A stretch of DNA of 64,000 bases from Erythrobacter sp. YJ-T3-07 (GTDB lineage Bacteria; Pseudomonadota; Alphaproteobacteria; Sphingomonadales; Sphingomonadaceae): positions 3,010,278-3,074,277 of the forward strand of contig NZ_JAEAGP010000001.1 in the NCBI RefSeq assembly GCF_015999305.1. The letters are read 5' to 3'. Made by a program: the position numbers and the translations under genes. Under the pieces are notes generated by a model that ran no database searches, was not told the DNA's origin, and saw only the letters and a list, made by a program, of their open reading frames with translations. Shown in pieces: positions 1 to 9,463 of this stretch (its first letter is position 1; every line of letters begins with the position of its first letter).

Positions 1-769
1 CCATCGCGTCCACGATCCCGCGGAAGAAGCCGATCACCGGCAGCCGGGCGATGAACTTTATCATTGCCGAATACATGACGAGGATGATCAGCAGGCAGCC
101 GAAATAGTTGAGGCCGACAAGCTTGCCGAGCGCGACCAGCGCATCGAAGCCCAGCGTCCCCGCGACCCACGCCATCAGCGCGAAGACGCCGAAGGGGGTC
201 AGCTCCATCACGACCATGGTGACGTTCTGCATCACCACCGCGCCCGAATCGAAGATCTTCTGGACCGGGCCGCCCTCTTCCTTCGCCATCAGAATGCCGA
301 CGCCGATCAGCAGGCTGAATACAATCAGCGGAAGCACGTTGACGTCCGCCATCACCTCGACCGGGCTTTGCGGCACGATGCTCAGGACCATTTCGCGCCA
401 AGTCGTCTCGTTGGGTGGCGGGGTCGGCCCGAGGTCGAGGCCGCTGGTGTCGACGCCCACGCCCGGCTGGATGACCGTGCCGAGGAACAGCCCCAGCCAC
501 ACCGCGATCTGTCCGGTGACCACGAACAGCAGCAGCGCACGGCCGCCCACGGCACCGAGCTTGCGCAGATCGCCGATCGCCGCGACGCCCGAGACGAGGC
601 TGAAGAAGATCAGCGGGACGACCAGCATCTTGATGAAGGCGATGAAGACGTCGCCGATGATCTTGATGCTCTCCGCCTCAGGCCCCCACAGCAGGCCGGT
701 GGCGATGCCCAGCACGAGTGCGGCGATCACCCGCTGCCACAGCGGAATGGCGAACCATGCCTTGAACAT
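1..769 (-). CDS. Dicarboxylate/amino acid:cation symporter (DAACS family), partial
   Basis: Secondary transporter of the DctA/GltP type, which moves C4-dicarboxylates or acidic amino acids with cations across the inner membrane. The start is ATG at 769 (MFKAWFAIPLWQRV), after a GGGGGAAG stretch that can act as ribosome binding site. About 256 residues are visible and the C-terminus, with the substrate-binding hairpins, is cut off by the window edge. The segment FIKMLVVPLIFFSLVSGV followed by a conserved loop and long hydrophobic helices is typical of the family. Substrate cannot be told from this part. It is read away from dapE, 70 bp apart. Confidence 0.85.
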   Translation of the reverse strand, partial: MFKAWFAIPLWQRVIAALVLGIATGLLWGPEAESIKIIGDVFIAFIKMLVVPLIFFSLVSGVAAIGDLRKLGAVGGRALLLFVVTGQIAVWLGLFLGTVIQPGVGVDTSGLDLGPTPPPNETTWREMVLSIVPQSPVEVMADVNVLPLIVFSLLIGVGILMAKEEGGPVQKIFDSGAVVMQNVTMVVMELTPFGVFALMAWVAGTLGFDALVALGKLVGLNYFGCLLIILVMYSAMIKFIARLPVIGFFRGIVDAM

Positions 770-838
770 TCACTTCCCCCAAGAATCTCTAGCCGCCCCT
801 AGTGCCGTTGCCGGAGGAAGACGGCAAGCCTTGCGCGT

Positions 839-1972
839 TCAGCTCTCCAGTGCGGCGCGTGCAACCCGCGCATAAATCCGGGCAAGAACGCCGAGGTCCG
901 CGACGGCGACCGCTTCGTCCGTCTTGTGCATGGTCGCGTTGACCAGCCCGAACTCGATCACCGGGCAGACGCTGCGCAGGAACCGGGCGTCCGACGTCCC
1001 CCCGCTGGTGGAGGCTTCGGGCACCACGCCAGTCTCCCCCTCCACCGCAGCAGCGATCAGCTGCGAGAATTCGCCCGGGGGGGTCAGGAACGGCTCGCCC
1101 GAGATCACGGGCCGCACATCGACCTGATGCCGCGCGCAGATCGCGGTGACCTTCTCGCTCAGCGAGGCGCCCGAGTGCAGATCGTTGAAGCGGATCGAGA
1201 GGCGCGCACGCGCCTCGCCCGGGATCACGTTATGCGCCGGATTGCCGACCTCGATATCGGTGATCTCCAGGTTGCTCGGTTGGAACCAGTCGGTGCCCTC
1301 GTCCAGTTCCAGGGCCTCCAGCTCGGCCATTGCCGCAACAAGGCGCGGGATCGGGTTGTCGGCGAGGTGCGGATAGGCAACGTGGCCCTGCGTGCCCTTG
1401 GCGCTGAGCCACATGTTGACCGAGCCGCGCCGCCCGATCTTCATCATGTCGCCCAGCCGGTTCACGCTGGTGGGTTCGCCGACGAGGCACAGGTCGGGCG
1501 TGTGGTCGTTGGCGTGCATGAAGTCGATCAGCGCGCGCGTGCCGTGCAGCGCAGGGCCTTCCTCATCCCCGGTGATGATGAAGCTGATCGTTCCGGCATC
1601 GGCAGGCACTTCGGCAACGGCGGCGACCATGCAGGCGATCGCGCCCTTCATGTCGACCGCACCGCGCCCGTAGAGCAGGCCGCCGCGCTGTTCGGGCGCA
1701 AATGCACCGCTTTCCCAGCCCTCCCCCGGGGGAACCACGTCGAGGTGCCCGGCAAAGGCGAAGTGCTTCGGGCCAGCGCCGGTGCGGATCGCGAAGAGAT
1801 TCTCGACCGGGGCCTCGTCCGACCCGGCGGGTCCGCTACCGCGCGTGAAGCGATGGACGGTGAAGCCGAGCGGCTCCAGCATCGCCTGCATCTCATCGAA
1901 CACCGCGCCGGTTGCGGGGGTGACGCTGGGCGCGGCGATCAGCCGCTTGGCGAGGTCGAGAACATCAGTCAT
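839..1972 (-). CDS. dapE: Succinyl-diaminopimelate desuccinylase (M20 family)
   Basis: Zinc hydrolase of the lysine/meso-diaminopimelate pathway: it removes succinate from N-succinyl-LL-2,6-diaminopimelate in the cytoplasm. The 377-residue length matches DapE. Visible motifs are the first metal ligand in FAGHLDVVPPG (near residue 70), the bridging Asp in GRGAVDMKGA, the catalytic Glu pair in ITGDEEGPA, and a late His in NATMHKTDE. The N-terminus (MTDVLDLAKRLIAAPSVTP) is canonical, which fixes the start. It lies back to back with the cupin gene at 2002, with only 29 bp between them. Confidence 0.93.
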   Translation of the reverse strand: MTDVLDLAKRLIAAPSVTPATGAVFDEMQAMLEPLGFTVHRFTRGSGPAGSDEAPVENLFAIRTGAGPKHFAFAGHLDVVPPGEGWESGAFAPEQRGGLLYGRGAVDMKGAIACMVAAVAEVPADAGTISFIITGDEEGPALHGTRALIDFMHANDHTPDLCLVGEPTSVNRLGDMMKIGRRGSVNMWLSAKGTQGHVAYPHLADNPIPRLVAAMAELEALELDEGTDWFQPSNLEITDIEVGNPAHNVIPGEARARLSIRFNDLHSGASLSEKVTAICARHQVDVRPVISGEPFLTPPGEFSQLIAAAVEGETGVVPEASTSGGTSDARFLRSVCPVIEFGLVNATMHKTDEAVAVADLGVLARIYARVARAALES

Positions 1973-2001
1973 GTCTTGCGCGCTAGCAGGAGACTTCGCC
2001 G

Positions 2002-2454
2002 ATGCCCAAGCTCGATCTCGACGCGATCCCTGAGACCAACGCGACCGGATACCCCGCGCCCTATAGCGAGGTCGTGAAGGGGCGCTGGTATCGCCGGATC
2101 GCCACGGCCGTCGGGCTGGAGGATTTCGGTGTCAGCCATGTCGTGCTGGAACCCGGCGCGTGGTCGTCGCAACGGCACTGGCACGAGGGCGAGGACGAGA
2201 TCGTCATTATGCTTTCGGGCGAGGCAGTGCTGGTCGACGATACGGGCGAGACACCGATGCGCGCCGGCGACATCGCAGCCTTTCCGAAGAACGATGGCAA
2301 CGGCCATGTTTTGCAGAATCGTGCGGAGGAGCCGTGCTGTTTCGTGGCAGTGGGCAGGCCCGCTGCCACCGATTGTCATTATCCCGATATCGACATGCAC
2401 CTGTTCGCCGGTGCGGGGCAGCAACGGCGCAAGGACGGATCGCGCTTCGAATGA
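2002..2454 (+). CDS. Cupin domain protein
   Basis: Small single-domain cupin of 150 residues. The first cupin motif is seen as RHWHEGEDEIVIMLSGE and the second around GDIAAFPKNDGNGHVLQN, so a metal-binding beta barrel is likely. Such proteins act as dioxygenases, isomerases or sugar-binding proteins, and the substrate cannot be named. An AGGAGAC ribosome site precedes the ATG. It is divergent from dapE and convergent with the S1/P1 nuclease gene. Confidence 0.75.
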   Translation: MPKLDLDAIPETNATGYPAPYSEVVKGRWYRRIATAVGLEDFGVSHVVLEPGAWSSQRHWHEGEDEIVIMLSGEAVLVDDTGETPMRAGDIAAFPKNDGNGHVLQNRAEEPCCFVAVGRPAATDCHYPDIDMHLFAGAGQQRRKDGSRFE

Positions 2455-2463
2455 TAGTAGCGA

Positions 2464-3333
2464 CTAGTCCCGCGCGGGCTCGGGCAGCGGCCCTGGCTCC
2501 ATCGCACGGTCGAGCAGGTCGGCGATCCGCAGCCCCGCCTGGGTCACGCGGCGCTGCGACACCGGAACCGCTGCTTCGATAGCCTGCTGCGTCAGCACGG
2601 TCTCATCCGGCAGCGGGCCGTCGAGCGGACTGCGGCCGAAGGCATTGGGGTAGACGAAGTCGCGCGCGGTCTCCCAGCTCTCGCGGCCCCAGTCGGCGGG
2701 CGTGCCACCCGCGAGTTCGGCGCGTTCGGCGGCGGTGTAGCGGCGCACCAGAGAGGGCCGCGCGCTGGTGATCGCGCGTTCGGCCAGCGGGCCGTCCCAG
2801 ATCCAGTGGAGGTTGAGGCCCGGCGCGATGCCATAGGCCGCTTCCCGATCGTTGCCGCCCCGGTCGTCCAGATCGCCCGAATGCAGCGGCATGTGGATGT
2901 CGCCGGTGAAGTGGACCACGAAGGCGAGCGCCTGCAGGCGCACATTGGCGGGCAGGCTCTCGTCAGCGAGAATGCGGAAATTGCGCTCGATCTGCGCGCT
3001 GACGCAATTGCCGCCCAAGCAGTTCTTGCGCACGTCGTAGTCTTCGGTCACCGGCTCGGTCTGGTAATGCCAGGCCGAAGTATAGCCCCAGCGCCAGCCT
3101 TCGCGCCGGATGCAATCGGGCCAGGTCGCCGCCTCGACCAGATTGCCGAGCGGGCAGTCGGGCGTGCCGATCAGGGGCTCGGCGGCGAACAGGCGATCCA
3201 GCTTTGCGCGCGTCTCAGGCCGGATATTGGCCTGCGCGATCTCTCCGGTGATGCCGTGCGCGTAATAGCCCCAGGCATGGCCCGCGCTCGGCAGCAGCAA
3301 GGCGATGCCCGCCAGCGCAGCGCCGATGCGCAT
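2464..3333 (-). CDS. Secreted S1/P1-type nuclease
   Basis: Trinuclear-zinc nuclease that cleaves single-stranded nucleic acids. The open frame continues upstream, but the start is placed at ATG 3333 because it opens a signal peptide (MRIGAALAGIALLLPSAGHA). Cleavage would expose AWGYYAHGITGEIAQ, with the near-terminal Trp that coordinates zinc in this family. Further His/Asp ligands are visible in FVVHFTGDIHMPLHSGD and in LHWIWDG. Length of 289 residues fits the bacterial family. It follows the GST gene by 14 bp on the same strand, so the two may be co-transcribed; a periplasmic or exported scavenging role is inferred. Confidence 0.85.
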   Translation of the reverse strand: MRIGAALAGIALLLPSAGHAWGYYAHGITGEIAQANIRPETRAKLDRLFAAEPLIGTPDCPLGNLVEAATWPDCIRREGWRWGYTSAWHYQTEPVTEDYDVRKNCLGGNCVSAQIERNFRILADESLPANVRLQALAFVVHFTGDIHMPLHSGDLDDRGGNDREAAYGIAPGLNLHWIWDGPLAERAITSARPSLVRRYTAAERAELAGGTPADWGRESWETARDFVYPNAFGRSPLDGPLPDETVLTQQAIEAAVPVSQRRVTQAGLRIADLLDRAMEPGPLPEPARD

Positions 3334-3347
3334 GCCAACCCCGCGCC

Positions 3348-4016
3348 TCAAGCCTGCGGCACGCTTTCGTATTGTTCGATGACCCATTGTTCGTCCTCGG
3401 CGGCGGCAATCCATTGCTGGAGCCAGTCGTGCGTCCAGACCGCCTGCATGTAGCTGTCGGCGAAGCCCGGTACACCGAAGCCATAGGTGATGAAACGGCT
3501 GACTACGGGGGCGTAGAAAATATCCGCCGCGCCGAAGGTGCCGAACAGGAACGGCCCGCCACTGCCGAACCGCGCACGCGCCTCTGCCCACAGGCCGAGG
3601 ATGCGCACGACGTCGTGCCGGGTGCCTTCGGAAATCTTCACGTCCGTGTGCCGCGCGCGGATGTTCATCGGGCATTCGCGCCGCAGCGACAGGTACGAGC
3701 TGTGCATTTCGGCGACCATCGCGCGGGCCATCGCGCGCGCCGCGTCTTCCTTCGGCCAGAAGCGATCGCGACCAACCTTGTCGGCCAGATATTCGAGGAT
3801 CGCGAGACTGTCCCACACGACCGCCTCGTTGTCCCACAGCACCGGCACCTTACCGGACGAAGGCGTGAGGTCGCCCTCCTTCTGCTTGAGCGCGTCCCAA
3901 TCCTCGCCGAACAGCGGGACCAGCAGCTCTTCGAAGGAGAGGCCCGCCTGCTTGCACGCCAGCCAGCCCCGCAGGCTCCAGCTGGAATAATTCTTGTTGC
4001 CGATAATCAGTTTCAT
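3348..4016 (-). CDS. Glutathione S-transferase family protein
   Basis: Cytosolic GST of 222 residues. The thioredoxin-like N-terminal domain starts with IGNKNYSSWSLRGWL, where the Ser pair near residue 11 is in the position of the glutathione-activating residue. GKVPVLWDNEAVVWDSLAIL supplies the cis-Pro and the Asp-Ser glutathione contact. The helical C-terminal domain begins near residue 90. The YSSWSLR signature is common in proteobacterial GSTs close to the maleylacetoacetate-isomerase-like group. Its substrate is unknown. It lies directly upstream of the S1/P1 nuclease gene. Confidence 0.85.
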   Translation of the reverse strand: MKLIIGNKNYSSWSLRGWLACKQAGLSFEELLVPLFGEDWDALKQKEGDLTPSSGKVPVLWDNEAVVWDSLAILEYLADKVGRDRFWPKEDAARAMARAMVAEMHSSYLSLRRECPMNIRARHTDVKISEGTRHDVVRILGLWAEARARFGSGGPFLFGTFGAADIFYAPVVSRFITYGFGVPGFADSYMQAVWTHDWLQQWIAAAEDEQWVIEQYESVPQA

Positions 4017-4109
4017 GGGTCTGTCGCGTCGGGCCTTACCGAGATGAACCTCGCGCCTAGAGCGCCGCCTCGCCGCTGTCGAGCATGGCGGCGATGACGG
4101 GCAAGAGGC

Positions 4110-4766
4110 TTACGGGGTCAGCGCGTCGGCAACAATCGCTGCGCGCAGGGCCGCGATCCCCTGCCCCTTTTCGGCACTGGTCAGGTGGATTTCGGGGTAG
4201 GCTGCGGGATGCTTCTTCGCCTCGGCGGCGACCTTGTCGTGCGTTTCGGCCAGCGCGCTCGCCTTGATCTTGTCGCTCTTGGTCAGGACGATGCGATAGC
4301 CCACCGCCGCCTCGTCGAGCATCTTCATCATCGCCCGGTCGGTGTCCTTGAGCCCGTGGCGACTGTCGACCAGGACGAGGGCGCGCGCCAGCACCGGCCG
4401 TCCGCGCAGGTAGGTGCGGACCACGTTCTGCCACTTCTCGACCACGCTCTTGGGTGCCTTGGCAAAGCCGTAGCCGGGCATGTCGACCAGCCGGAACTGG
4501 GTCGGCTGGCCCACTTCGAAAATGTTGAGCTCCTGCGTGCGTCCCGGCGTGACCGAGGCGCGTGCAATGCCCTTGCGCATGGTCAGTGCGTTGAGCAGCG
4601 AGCTCTTGCCGACATTGGAGCGGCCCGCCAGCGCGATTTCCGGCACGGTCGGTTCGGGCAGGAACTTGAGCTGCGGGGCGGAGAGCAGGAATTCGACCCG
4701 CCCGCTCACCATGCGCGCAGCGGCGACCTCCTCAGGCGTCTGCGGGCCCGGGCCGGGCGCGCTCAC
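4110..4766 (-). CDS. engB: Ribosome biogenesis GTP-binding protein EngB/YsxC
   Basis: Essential GTPase needed for assembly of the large ribosomal subunit. The G1 loop GRSNVGKSSLLNAL is at about residues 48-61, G3 (DMPGYG) follows, and G4 appears as TKSDK. Length of 218 residues fits the family. Its ATG overlaps the yidC stop by four bases (ATGA, 4763-4766), so translation is coupled. It ends the conserved rpmH-rnpA-yidD-yidC block; argB often follows here in alphaproteobacteria, but a GST is found instead. Confidence 0.95.
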   Translation of the reverse strand: MSAPGPGPQTPEEVAAARMVSGRVEFLLSAPQLKFLPEPTVPEIALAGRSNVGKSSLLNALTMRKGIARASVTPGRTQELNIFEVGQPTQFRLVDMPGYGFAKAPKSVVEKWQNVVRTYLRGRPVLARALVLVDSRHGLKDTDRAMMKMLDEAAVGYRIVLTKSDKIKASALAETHDKVAAEAKKHPAAYPEIHLTSAEKGQGIAALRAAIVADALTP

Positions 4767-6520
4767 GCCTTGCTTTCCGACTGGGCCTTGGCTGCTTTTT
4801 CCGCCCGTTCCTTCTCCGCCGCCTCACGCAGCTGCGGATGCTTGGAATAGAGGTACTTCTGCTGCGCCAGCGTCAGGATGTTGGAGGTGTTCCAGTAGAG
4901 CAGCAGACCGGCTGCGAAGGGCGACATCACGAACATCATCACCCACGGCATGATCGAGAAGACCTGCTGCTGCACCGGATCCATCGCCGCCGGATTGAGC
5001 TTGAAGGTCAGCCACATGGTAAAGCCCAGCAGCAGCGCGAGGGGCCCGAGCGCAAGCATGCCCGGCACCTCGAACGGCAGCATGCCGAACAGGTTGAGGA
5101 TATGCGCCGGATCGGGCGCGGACAGATCCTTGATCCAGAACACGAAGGGCTGGTGGCGCATCTCGATCGCAAGGATCAGCACCTTGTACAGCGCGAAGAA
5201 CACCGGGATCTGCAGCAGCATCGGCAGGCACCCGGCAACCGGATTGACGCCGCGTTCCTTGAACAGCTTCTGCATTTCCTGCTGCTGGGTGACCTTGTCG
5301 TCCTTGTGCTTCTCCTGCAGCCTTTTCATTTCCGGCTGGATCGCCTTCATGCTCGCCATGCTGGAGAAGCCCTTCTGGGCGACCGGGAACATCAGGCCAC
5401 GCACGATGCAGGTCAGCAGGATGATCGCGACGCCGAAATTGCCGACGACCGAGAAGATCTGGCGCAGCAGCCACAGGATCGGCTTTTCGAACCAGCGGAA
5501 CCAGCCCCAGTCGATCGCCAGACCGAACTGCGCGATGCCGGCGTCCTGATAGGCGTCGAGAACGCCGCTTTCCTTGGCGCCCGCGAACAGCCGCGAGGTG
5601 CGGGTGATCTGGCGGCCAGGCTGCAGAGTCGCCGGATTGTAGATCAGGTCGGCGCGGAACAGATTGTCGCCGAGCGAGCGAAAACCGGTGTCCGGCGCGC
5701 TCCCGGCTTCAGGGATCAGCGCGCCCAGCCAGTAGATGTCGGTGAACCCGATCCACGCCGGGTCGGCCCCGCCAGAGACCGCCTTCTGTTCGACCACGTC
5801 GTCGTAATCCGGTCCGTAATCGACCGCGCCGTCAAAAGCGCCGATCGGCCCGGAATGCGAAATCCAGGTGCTCTTGCTCGCGGTCAGGCTGGTGCGGGTA
5901 ATGGTCGCGAAGGGGGAGACGACCACGGGCGCGTTGCCGGTGTTGGCAACGGTTTGCTCCGCGGTGATCATGTAGTTGTCGTCGATCGACAGGCGGATGC
6001 GGAAGCGCTGGCCCTGCGCATTGTCCCACCTGAGATCGATTGGGGTGTCGGGCGTCAGCGCCTCGCCACTCGCCTGCCAGACGGTGTCGGCACCGGGCAC
6101 CTGCGTGCCCTCGCCCACGAAGCCGAACTGCGCGAAGTTCTGGATCGGCGTGCCGGCGGGCGCGAACAGCTGCACCGGGCCGCTATCCTTGTCGACCGTC
6201 GCGCGGTGATCCTTGAGCTCGATATCGTCGATCTTCGCGCCGACGAGGTTGATCGAGCCTTCCACGCGCGGCGCGTCGATCGCGATCCGGTTGCCCGCGC
6301 TCAGCGCTTCGTCGAGGTCGACCGCTTCATCTATCGCGGCCGCCGCGATGGCGGGATTTTGCCCCGTGTCCTGCGCGACGCGCTGTTCCGGCGTCGTCGC
6401 CCGGTCGACCTGCTTGGTCTCAGGCGGGGTCGGATAGTAATAGGTGACCGCGGCTTCGTAGCCGAGAATCAGGATGCCGCACAGCACCACGGCGAGGATG
6501 AGATTGCGCTGGTTGTCCAA
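4763..6520 (-). CDS. yidC: Membrane protein insertase YidC (Oxa1 family)
   Basis: Inner-membrane insertase and chaperone that works with or without SecYEG. At 585 residues it has the Gram-negative plan: an N-terminal transmembrane helix (LILAVVLCGILILGYEAAVT), a large periplasmic beta domain of about 300 residues, then the conserved five-helix Oxa1 core from about residue 340, including the cytoplasmic hairpin KGFSSMASMKAIQPEMKRLQ. The tail is Lys/Glu/Ala-rich. It is in the rpmH-rnpA-yidD-yidC-engB cluster, 57 bp downstream of yidD. Confidence 0.97.
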   Translation of the reverse strand: MDNQRNLILAVVLCGILILGYEAAVTYYYPTPPETKQVDRATTPEQRVAQDTGQNPAIAAAAIDEAVDLDEALSAGNRIAIDAPRVEGSINLVGAKIDDIELKDHRATVDKDSGPVQLFAPAGTPIQNFAQFGFVGEGTQVPGADTVWQASGEALTPDTPIDLRWDNAQGQRFRIRLSIDDNYMITAEQTVANTGNAPVVVSPFATITRTSLTASKSTWISHSGPIGAFDGAVDYGPDYDDVVEQKAVSGGADPAWIGFTDIYWLGALIPEAGSAPDTGFRSLGDNLFRADLIYNPATLQPGRQITRTSRLFAGAKESGVLDAYQDAGIAQFGLAIDWGWFRWFEKPILWLLRQIFSVVGNFGVAIILLTCIVRGLMFPVAQKGFSSMASMKAIQPEMKRLQEKHKDDKVTQQQEMQKLFKERGVNPVAGCLPMLLQIPVFFALYKVLILAIEMRHQPFVFWIKDLSAPDPAHILNLFGMLPFEVPGMLALGPLALLLGFTMWLTFKLNPAAMDPVQQQVFSIMPWVMMFVMSPFAAGLLLYWNTSNILTLAQQKYLYSKHPQLREAAEKERAEKAAKAQSESKA

Positions 6521-6577
6521 GAACTGCGGTCCTGCTGGTAGTCGTAACGCGAAAGGGAGCGGGGTTGGGCCGTGGCC

Positions 6578-6775
6578 CTAGGGCACCGGGTCCGGGCCGT
6601 GGCCACCCCATGGATGACAGCGCATTATACGCTTGAAGCCCAGCCATCCACCCTTGATTGGCCCATACTTCTCGATCGCCTCGATCGCATATTGGGAACA
6701 GCTGGGCTGGAACCGGCAGGAGGGCGGCAGGATCGCGCTGGGGCCAAGCTGCCAGCCGCGGATCAGCAGCACCAT
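6578..6775 (-). CDS. yidD: Membrane protein insertion efficiency factor YidD
   Basis: Small amphipathic membrane-associated protein that assists YidC-dependent insertion. The 65-residue product starts [18 protein letters not shown] and carries the family hallmark [15 protein letters not shown], then the conserved C-terminal [14 protein letters not shown]. The ATG at 6775 is chosen because the family begins with this short hydrophobic segment; the frame stays open upstream but overlaps rnpA. It lies between rnpA and yidC, as in most proteobacteria. Confidence 0.93.
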   Translation of the reverse strand: MVLLIRGWQLGPSAILPPSCRFQPSCSQYAIEAIEKYGPIKGGWLGFKRIMRCHPWGGHGPDPVP

Positions 6776-6792
6776 GACGCGTCTGACCGGCC

Positions 6793-7179
6793 TCACTTCG
6801 ACTGCTTCCTGCGCGGGGGCCGCCCGCGCTGCCCTTCGCCACGCGCAGCCTTCGCCAGTGCGCCGACCAATTCGCTGGAAAGCTTGGCGAAATCGCGTTC
6901 CACCCCGCCATCGCGGCCGATCAGCACGTGATCGTGATCGGGCAGGCCGTGCTCGGGCAGATGGGCCCACAACAGCTCGCGAAAGCGGCGCTTCATCCGG
7001 TTGCGCACAACCGCGTTGCCGATCTTCTTGGTCACCGTGATGCCGTAGCGCATCCCGCGCCCCTCGTTGGGGCGCACCAGCAGCACGAAACCGCGCGCGG
7101 GCACGCGCAGACCGCGATTCGCCGCAAGGAAATCCGCGCGGGCGGTCAACACATCCTGGCTGGTTACACGCGTGCTCAT
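6793..7179 (-). CDS. rnpA: Ribonuclease P protein component
   Basis: Protein subunit of RNase P, which helps the catalytic RNA bind pre-tRNA. The start at ATG 7179 ([20 protein letters not shown]) gives 128 residues, usual for the family. The RNR signature [19 protein letters not shown] is clear around residues 55-75. The C-terminus is Lys/Arg-rich. It lies between rpmH and yidD in the conserved order. Confidence 0.95.
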   Translation of the reverse strand: MSTRVTSQDVLTARADFLAANRGLRVPARGFVLLVRPNEGRGMRYGITVTKKIGNAVVRNRMKRRFRELLWAHLPEHGLPDHDHVLIGRDGGVERDFAKLSSELVGALAKAARGEGQRGRPPRRKQSK

Positions 7180-7272
7180 GGAACCCGGAAAGGCAAACGG
7201 GCCCCCGATCGGGAGCCCGCAAGCTTGAGCGTCAGGCACAAGAGCCCTCGCTCGCGTAAAAGCCGAATCGGC

Positions 7273-7407
7273 TTACGCGCAAAGCTTCTTGCGGCCACGC
7301 TTGCGGCGTGCGGCGAGAACCTTGCGGCCGCCGGTGGTCGCCTTGCGCGCGAAAAAGCCGTGGCGACGCGCACGAACGAGATTGCTGGGCTGGAAAGTCC
7401 GCTTCAT
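7273..7407 (-). CDS. rpmH: 50S ribosomal protein L34
   Basis: Translation of the minus strand from ATG 7407 gives a 44-residue, highly basic protein starting [19 protein letters not shown] and ending [11 protein letters not shown], which is a complete L34. It heads the rpmH-rnpA-yidD-yidC-engB cluster. A GAGGGTATC stretch upstream of the ATG serves as ribosome site. Confidence 0.97.
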   Translation of the reverse strand: MKRTFQPSNLVRARRHGFFARKATTGGRKVLAARRKRGRKKLCA

Positions 7408-7502
7408 GATACCCTCGAAAAACTGGATCGACCAACCGCGCATGGCGCGAATCGGTCTCAGGTGCCTCCGACCCGAAAGGCCGGAACTTCAAGCGCGCGC
7501 CA

Positions 7503-8348
7503 CTAAGGGATCGTGGCGGTCACGTCAAGATAGGCGATGCGTGGTGCCACCTCCGGCGCGTTGTCGTTCGCGGCCGCACCGATCGTGCGCGCGAGCCATC
7601 CGCGCATGTCCTGCGCATCGAGCCAGCGGGCGCGGGCATTGGGCACCGAATTGGTCATCGCGTAGAAACTGCGCGCGCCCTCATCGCTCATCCCCATTTC
7701 GCGGTAATAGTCGAGGTAATAGCGGTGCTCTGGCGCGCCGGCGGCAAAGTCGCGCGCCTCGCGCCCGCGGTTGTCGCGCCAGGAATGGACCGCGAAGCGC
7801 GCGCCATCCTCTACCTCGCGCCGGACGCCGGCGAGGAACAGCTCGACCGCGCCCGAGCGGACCGATCCGCCTGCGGGCACCCGCGTGGTCAGCCCCGCCT
7901 CGCGGATCATCCGCCCGACTTCCAGATTGGCGCGGTCGTTCTCGGTCCCCGGTGCCTCCACCAGATCGAGCGTCCGCAGCCCGGGATACGCGTTGAGCAA
8001 TGCGGCGAACTGGCCCGGTGTCGCCGCATTGGTCGTGCCCACCAGAACCGCGCGCGAAGGGTCGACCACGCGGAACGGGCCGAACGCCGCGATCGCGCTG
8101 GGCGCGCGAGCCCGGAAAGACGCAATCGCGCGATCGGCGGTGGCGTATTCCAGCCGCGGCTCATCAACGAAATCTTCGGCGTAGAGGAATTCGGGCGCAG
8201 CATCGTCCTCGTAGAAGCGCGGATCGCTCTCCTCGATCCACTCTTCCGTTTCAGTCACCTGAATCACCCAGCTCTCGGCCTGCAAGGGGGAAGGGAGCAG
8301 GCCGAGAGACGCGATCAGTGCGGGTATGAGGGGGGTTTGCCAACGCAC
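7503..8348 (-). CDS. Periplasmic ClpP-fold-like protein of unknown function (COG3904-like)
   Basis: Exported protein of about 281 residues with an N-terminal hydrophobic signal (LIPALIASLGLLPSPLQA). The middle segment (ANLEVGRMIREAGLTTRVPA, then a Ser-rich turn and FLAGVRREVEDGARFAVHSW) resembles the predicted periplasmic ClpP/crotonase-like family COG3904. A Ser is kept near the expected nucleophile position, but the usual Cys pair around it is absent. No ATG is available: GTG at 8348 or TTG at 8354 are possible starts, and I chose GTG. Role unknown; family assignment is by pattern only. Confidence 0.6.
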   Translation of the reverse strand: MRWQTPLIPALIASLGLLPSPLQAESWVIQVTETEEWIEESDPRFYEDDAAPEFLYAEDFVDEPRLEYATADRAIASFRARAPSAIAAFGPFRVVDPSRAVLVGTTNAATPGQFAALLNAYPGLRTLDLVEAPGTENDRANLEVGRMIREAGLTTRVPAGGSVRSGAVELFLAGVRREVEDGARFAVHSWRDNRGREARDFAAGAPEHRYYLDYYREMGMSDEGARSFYAMTNSVPNARARWLDAQDMRGWLARTIGAAANDNAPEVAPRIAYLDVTATIP

Positions 8349-8518
8349 CGGCAAATTCTTGCCGCCCGCCGCGTTACCATCGCCCTCGTGAAAATGGTTG
8401 CCACGCCGCTAACCCTTTCAGGGGCCCGGCAGGATTGCCAACTCGACAAGCCAGCGGCGACGCGGCAGACATTGCGGGGCTGGCCGCGTGGCGGCCGCTC
8501 TTGGGGGAGGGCCTGCTT

Positions 8519-9448
8519 GTGGTCGCGCTGGTGCGCACGGTCGCCTATCTCGGGCTCGAGGCCCGCAGCGTCGAGGTGCAGTGCCAGCTCGCCTCGGGCC
8601 TGCCGCGCTTCAGCGTCGTCGGCCTGCCGGACAAGGCGGTGAGCGAGAGCCGCGAGCGGGTGCAGGCCGCGCTCGCCGCGATGGGCCTCGCGCTGCCGCC
8701 GAAGCGGATCACGGTCAATCTCTCGCCCGCCGACCTGCCCAAGGACGGATCGCATTACGACCTGCCGATCGCGCTCGCGCTGCTCGCCGCGATGGGCGTC
8801 GCGGACCGCGAGCAGCTGGGGGATTTCGTGGCGGTCGGCGAGCTCGCGCTGGACGGACGGATCGTCGGCTCGCCCGGCGTGCTGCTGGCCGCGATGCATG
8901 CGAGCGAGGCGGAGTGCGGGCTGATCTGCCCCGCTGCGCAGGGCGCGGAGGCCCGCTGGGCGAGCGGCATCCCGGTGATCGCCGCGCCCGATCTGGTCAG
9001 CCTGCTCGGTCACCTGAAGGGCACGCAGCAACTCTCCGCGCCGCCGCTTGGCGAGGTCGAGGATGCCGCCCCCGGGCCAGACCTGAAACAGGTCAAGGGG
9101 CAGGAGACTGCCAAGCGCGCGCTGGAGATCGCCGCCGCAGGAGGTCACAACCTGCTGATGAGCGGGCCGCCGGGTGCGGGCAAGAGCCTGCTCGCCGCGT
9201 GCCTGCCCGGCATCCTCCCTCCGCTCACGCCAGCCGAGGCGCTGGAGGTGAGCATGGTCCAGTCGGTCGCCGGGATGCTCGAAGGCGGCAAGATCAGCCG
9301 CGCGCGACCCTTCCGCGCCCCGCACCATTCGGCGAGCATGGCGGCGCTGACCGGCGGCGGGCTGAAGGTGCGGCCCGGAGAGGTCTCCCTCGCGCATCTG
9401 GGTGTGCTGTTCCTCGACGAACTGCCCGAATTCCACGGCATTATGTAG
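8519..9448 (+). pseudogene. comM: comM/yifB 5' part, Mg-chelatase-like AAA+ protein, interrupted
   Basis: First half of a ComM (YifB) ATPase, the hexameric helicase that drives branch migration during natural transformation. The start is the GTG at 8519 (read as MVALVRTVAYLGLEA), nine bases after GGGGGAGG. The N-terminal Lon-like/ChlI domain, Walker A (GPPGAGKS) and Walker B (LFLDELPEF) are present. The gene is cut inside codon 306, just after Walker B, by the transposon at 9436; the frame then reads HGIM and stops inside the left terminal repeat. Removing the element and one target copy restores a 502-residue ORF without frameshift, so the gene was intact before insertion. Confidence 0.93.
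9428..9435. repeat. Target-site duplication, left copy (GAATTCCA)
   Basis: The 8-bp sequence GAATTCCA directly before the transposon is repeated directly after it at 12977-12984. Joining the flanks with one copy rebuilds the comM frame reading LPEFQRP. An 8-bp duplication is what IS1595-family elements make. Confidence 0.95.
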
Positions 9449-9463
9449 CAAGCGCACCAAGAC
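9436..9463. repeat. Left terminal inverted repeat of the IS1595-type element
   Basis: These 28 bases are the exact reverse complement of 12949-12976. Identity stops immediately inside (AGTTACA on the left versus no match on the right). Confidence 0.95.
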